Made by a program: the position numbers and the translations under genes. A stretch of 64,000 nucleotides of DNA from Streptomyces sp. NBC_01497 (GTDB lineage Bacteria > Actinomycetota > Actinomycetes > Streptomycetales > Streptomycetaceae): NCBI RefSeq assembly GCF_036250695.1, contig NZ_CP109427.1, positions 7,130,001 to 7,194,000 of the forward strand, given 5' to 3'. The notes below the pieces were generated by a model. The model was not told the origin of the DNA. It did no database searches and worked only from the letters and a program-made list of their open reading frames with translations. Positions 61,793 to 64,000 of this stretch are shown piece after piece (the first letter of the stretch is position 1; the number at the start of each line of letters is the position of its first letter).

Positions 61793-62763
61793 TCATGTGG
61801 CGATGTCCCGGGTGAGGGGGATGGCCCGGGAGAGGTGGAAGGTGCCGAAGACGATGAGGAGCACACCCGCGAACTCGGGCACGATCCACCAGCCGGTTCG
61901 GATGCTCTCGGAATACAGCACGATGCCGAGGATAAGGCTCACGGTGGCGTCGCCGAGGGTGAGGGCGGGCTGCGAGGCCGCGATCGGGCCCGCCTGCAGG
62001 GCGTTCTCCAGAAGGAACACCGCAGCGATGCCGCTGGCGGCGAACGTGTACGTCTGCCAGGACGTCAGGAACGCGACGAAGCCGTGCCGGGAGAAGGTGT
62101 TGGCGGCGGACTTGATCAGAGCGGCGGTCAGGGCGTTGCCCACCGCCGCAGCCGAGCCCAGAAGGGCCGCCCGGGCCGCGCCGGACGGCAGGCGGCTCGC
62201 CGGCAGCACAGCAAGGCCCATCGCCCCCGCGCATGCGGCGACAGCCGTGATCCACCATGCCGTGGAGGCCGGGGCCCTGCCACCGCTCGGGTCAGCGGCG
62301 CCCAGGGCGATCACGAGCCCGGCCACGACGCAGGCGACCGCGACCCAGCCGGACCGGGGCAGGGCCCGGTGCAGTACCGGCAGGGCGATCAGCAGCGCGA
62401 AGGGCAGTTCCAGGATGAACACCGGCTGGGCAAGGGCCAACGGCCCCTCGACCAGCGCCAGCGCCTGGAAGAGAGCCGCACCGGCGACCCCACGATGCCC
62501 AGCAGCCACACCGGCTGCCGCACCATGTCCAGCAGCAGCCGGGCTCGCAGGGCGTCGCTGCCGGGGACGGCGAGGGCGGCCTTGCGCTGCAGCACCGTGC
62601 CCGTCGCATTGCTCGCCGCTCCCAGCACGGCGAAGACCACGCACAGGATCAGCAGGTCGACCTCCCACGACGATTGCGGCCCCCGGGCCGGCTGCGTAGG
62701 CGGCGCTCCGGATGGGGACCGTGTGGCCTCAGCATCGCCGCCACGGGCCGCCGAGGGGTTCAC
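61793..62763 (-). pseudogene. DMT-family transporter split by a frameshift
   Basis: The gene codes for a drug/metabolite-type transporter with about ten membrane helices, but in two frames. The first part, LILCVVFAVLGAASNATGTV and DMVRQPVWLLGIVG, is in one frame. The rest (AGAALFQALALVEGPLALAQ, ILELPFALLIALPV and on to the C-terminus FGTFHLSRAIPLTRDIAT) is in another. The parts join at GTGGGG on the minus strand (62488-62491 on the plus strand). One lost base there would restore the protein as GIVGVAGAALFQ. It is a true frameshift or a homopolymer sequencing error. The N-terminal start is not clear: the in-frame GTG at 62763 is the only upstream candidate, without a ribosome-binding site. Confidence 0.85.
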
Positions 62764-62793
62764 TGTCACGCGACCGGCCCCACTCTTCACCCG

Positions 62794-63051
62794 ATCGACG
62801 GCCGCGTGCGAGGCGGCAAGGGGCGTGTCTCGTCCGGTCGACGGCCGCGTGCGAGGCGGCAGGGGGCGTGTCTTGTCCGGTCGACGGCCGCGTGCGAGGC
62901 GGCAAGGGGCGTGTCTCGTCCGGTCGACGGCCGCGTGCGAGGCGGCAAGGGGCGTGTCTCGTCCGGTCGACGGCCGCGTGCGAGGCGGCAGGGGGCGTGT
63001 CTTGTCCGGTCGACGGCCGCGTGCGAGGCGGCAGGGGGCGTGCCTCGTCCG
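62794..63051 (+). repeat. 43-bp tandem repeat array (six units)
   Basis: Six near-identical 43-bp units begin at 62794, 62837, 62880, 62923, 62966 and 63009; a partial start (GTCGACGGG) follows at 63052. Units begin GTCGACGGCCGCGTGCGAGG (first unit ATCGACGG). Two linked variable spots (CAAGGGG/CTCG versus CAGGGGG/TTG) give the order A-B-A-A-B-C. It lies upstream of the broken DMT gene. 43 is not a multiple of 3, so successive units shift frame and a coding role is unlikely. The surrounding 62764-63687 contains no gene that I can support. Confidence 0.93.
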
Positions 63052-63687
63052 GTCGACGGGCGCGCCTTGTCCGTCGACCCGCCCCACAGGACCCGACCCG
63101 GACGGGCCGTCAGGAGCCGTCCGATACCGCAGCGGGCCCCGGACACGGCAGTGCCCGCCGGGGTCGTTCAGCCGGGCGCGCGCCGTTCCCCGATGCCCCG
63201 GGCGACACGGACCGGCCCGGCGAAAGCCAGCCGGCACGGTCCCCGGGCGTGGGCGGATCTCCTTCCGGTCCGCTCGTCACGGGGCGTTCCACGCCTGGCC
63301 CGTGGGCCCGTGGGCCCGCAACCAGGGGCGAGGTCGTCGGGCCCGCCTGATCCGGCGCCGCACGGCCGCCGCGTCCTGCGCGGTGGCCGGGTCGGCGGGG
63401 TCGCCCCGGGCGTCGGGCCCACGCGAGCGGGGACCGGCCAGAGAAGGCAAGGCCTGTGCACAGGGCGGGTCTGCGGAGGGGAGCAGCCCCCGGAAGCGGT
63501 CGTCGACATGCGGGAGCCCGGAGGTTCCCCGTGGCCGGGCCCGTGTCACGTGATGATGGGGGCGGGCGAGACCTTGGGCCCTGTTGTGCCGACGTCCGAT
63601 GCGCGCGTCGGCGGGGTCGAAGCGCGCTGCCGCCCCCCGCGCTGCTCGTTCTTCGCCCCGCCGGTGCGGGAAGGCTGAACGTAACCC

Positions 63688-64000
63688 GTGATCCATTTCG
63701 TACTCCTCGTCGTCTGCGCGGTGGCGATCTACCTGTCCTGCGAGTGGTTCGTCAACGCGGTGGAGTGGCTCGGCCGGCGACTGAACGTCGGGAGGATGGC
63801 CGTCGGTACGGTCCTCGCCGCGTTCGGCACCGCGCTGCCCGAATCCGTCGTGACCCTGGTCGCGGTCACCACGGGCGCGAACGAGAACGCCAAGGACATC
63901 GGTGTCGGCGCGGCCCTGGGGGGTCCGCTGGCCCTCTCCACCATCGCGTACGGCGTGACCGGCGTGATGCTCCTGCTCAAACGCCGCCGGGGCCGTCTGA
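63688..64000 (+). CDS. CaCA-family cation exchanger (5' part only)
   Basis: This membrane protein is cut by the window end; no stop is seen. From a GTG at 63688 it reads MIHFVLLVVCAVAIYLSCEW, then the alpha-1-like repeat TVLAAFGTALPESVVTLVAV (about residues 42-61) with the GTALPE motif typical of Na+/Ca2+ and related exchangers, then NENAKDIGVGAALGGPLALS. The LPE carboxylate is expected to bind cation. It has about three membrane helices in the visible part. A GGGAAGG lies 12 nt before the start, further than usual. The ion (Ca2+ or Mn2+ against Na+ or H+) cannot be told. Confidence 0.82.
   Translation, partial: MIHFVLLVVCAVAIYLSCEWFVNAVEWLGRRLNVGRMAVGTVLAAFGTALPESVVTLVAVTTGANENAKDIGVGAALGGPLALSTIAYGVTGVMLLLKRRRGRL

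Noticed and set aside
62389..63237. Long minus-strand frame across the 43-bp repeats
   Set aside because: It is open only because the repeat has no stops in any frame. Only its 3' part codes, for the first half of the broken transporter.
63560..63687. Possible riboswitch before the cation exchanger
   Set aside because: Exchangers may follow Mn-sensing yybP-ykoY elements, but I could not find the conserved core here, only generic GC hairpins.
63168..63696. Open frames on the minus strand before the exchanger gene
   Set aside because: Arg/Pro/Gly-rich with no recognisable domain, and opposite to the exchanger's promoter region. Typical high-GC shadow frames.

Overview
The window is 64 kb of very GC-rich DNA with dense, mostly GC-ending codons. 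Start codons include many GTGs and one clear TTG. The gene set (MurT/GatD, HelY-like helicase, LuxR/LAL giant regulators, ROK-controlled sugar ABC operon, PP2C sensor phosphatase, many TetR/MarR/XRE regulators) points to a Streptomyces or very close actinomycete chromosome. No rRNA, tRNA, CRISPR array, prophage or insertion sequence was recognised. Both ends cut genes: ctaG on the left and a CaCA-type exchanger on the right.

Layout. 0-11 kb is housekeeping: ctaG, pfkA, the murT-gatD lipid II amidation pair, peptide deformylase, a TetR/acyl-CoA dehydrogenase pair with a palindromic operator, glutathione peroxidase, a HelY-type RNA helicase and a membrane hydrolase. 11-21 kb is transport: a MarR regulator lies between two ABC exporter units, one a heterodimeric pair with complementary degenerate ATP sites. 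An MltG-like protein, a flavoprotein and a YjbQ protein follow. 22-30.6 kb is a glycan-use locus: a secreted PA14-GH2 enzyme behind a LacI-type palindrome, then a ROK regulator divergent from a binding protein/permease/permease operon. That operon ends in a relic of a GH38 alpha-mannosidase, a start and an end joined out of frame.

31-45 kb is accessory metabolism: SURF1-like, GMC oxidoreductase, several SDRs, aquaporin, SpoIIE-type phosphatase with GAF/PAS sensors, a TetR-SDR-NMT1-like operon, a TetR/hydrolase pair with a perfect operator, a GlxA-type regulator and an HD protein. 45-57 kb is the main metabolic find: an aromatic catabolic island. It has an HpaB-type monooxygenase, flavin reductase, intradiol (hydroxyquinol-type) dioxygenase, maleylacetate reductase and both subunits of a 3-oxoacid CoA-transferase. 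Together they would carry a phenolic substrate through hydroxyquinol and maleylacetate to 3-oxoadipyl-CoA. Two large ATPase-LuxR regulators sit in the same block. The final thiolase is not in the window.

57-64 kb holds an XRE regulator/SDR pair, GNAT acetyltransferase, an AlkZ-like protein, a DMT transporter broken by a one-base frameshift, a 43-bp tandem minisatellite and the start of the exchanger.

The strongest observations are the mannosidase relic, the complementary degenerate exporter pair, the transporter frameshift, the structured 43-bp array, several near-perfect operator palindromes, and two SDRs without the usual catalytic tyrosine.
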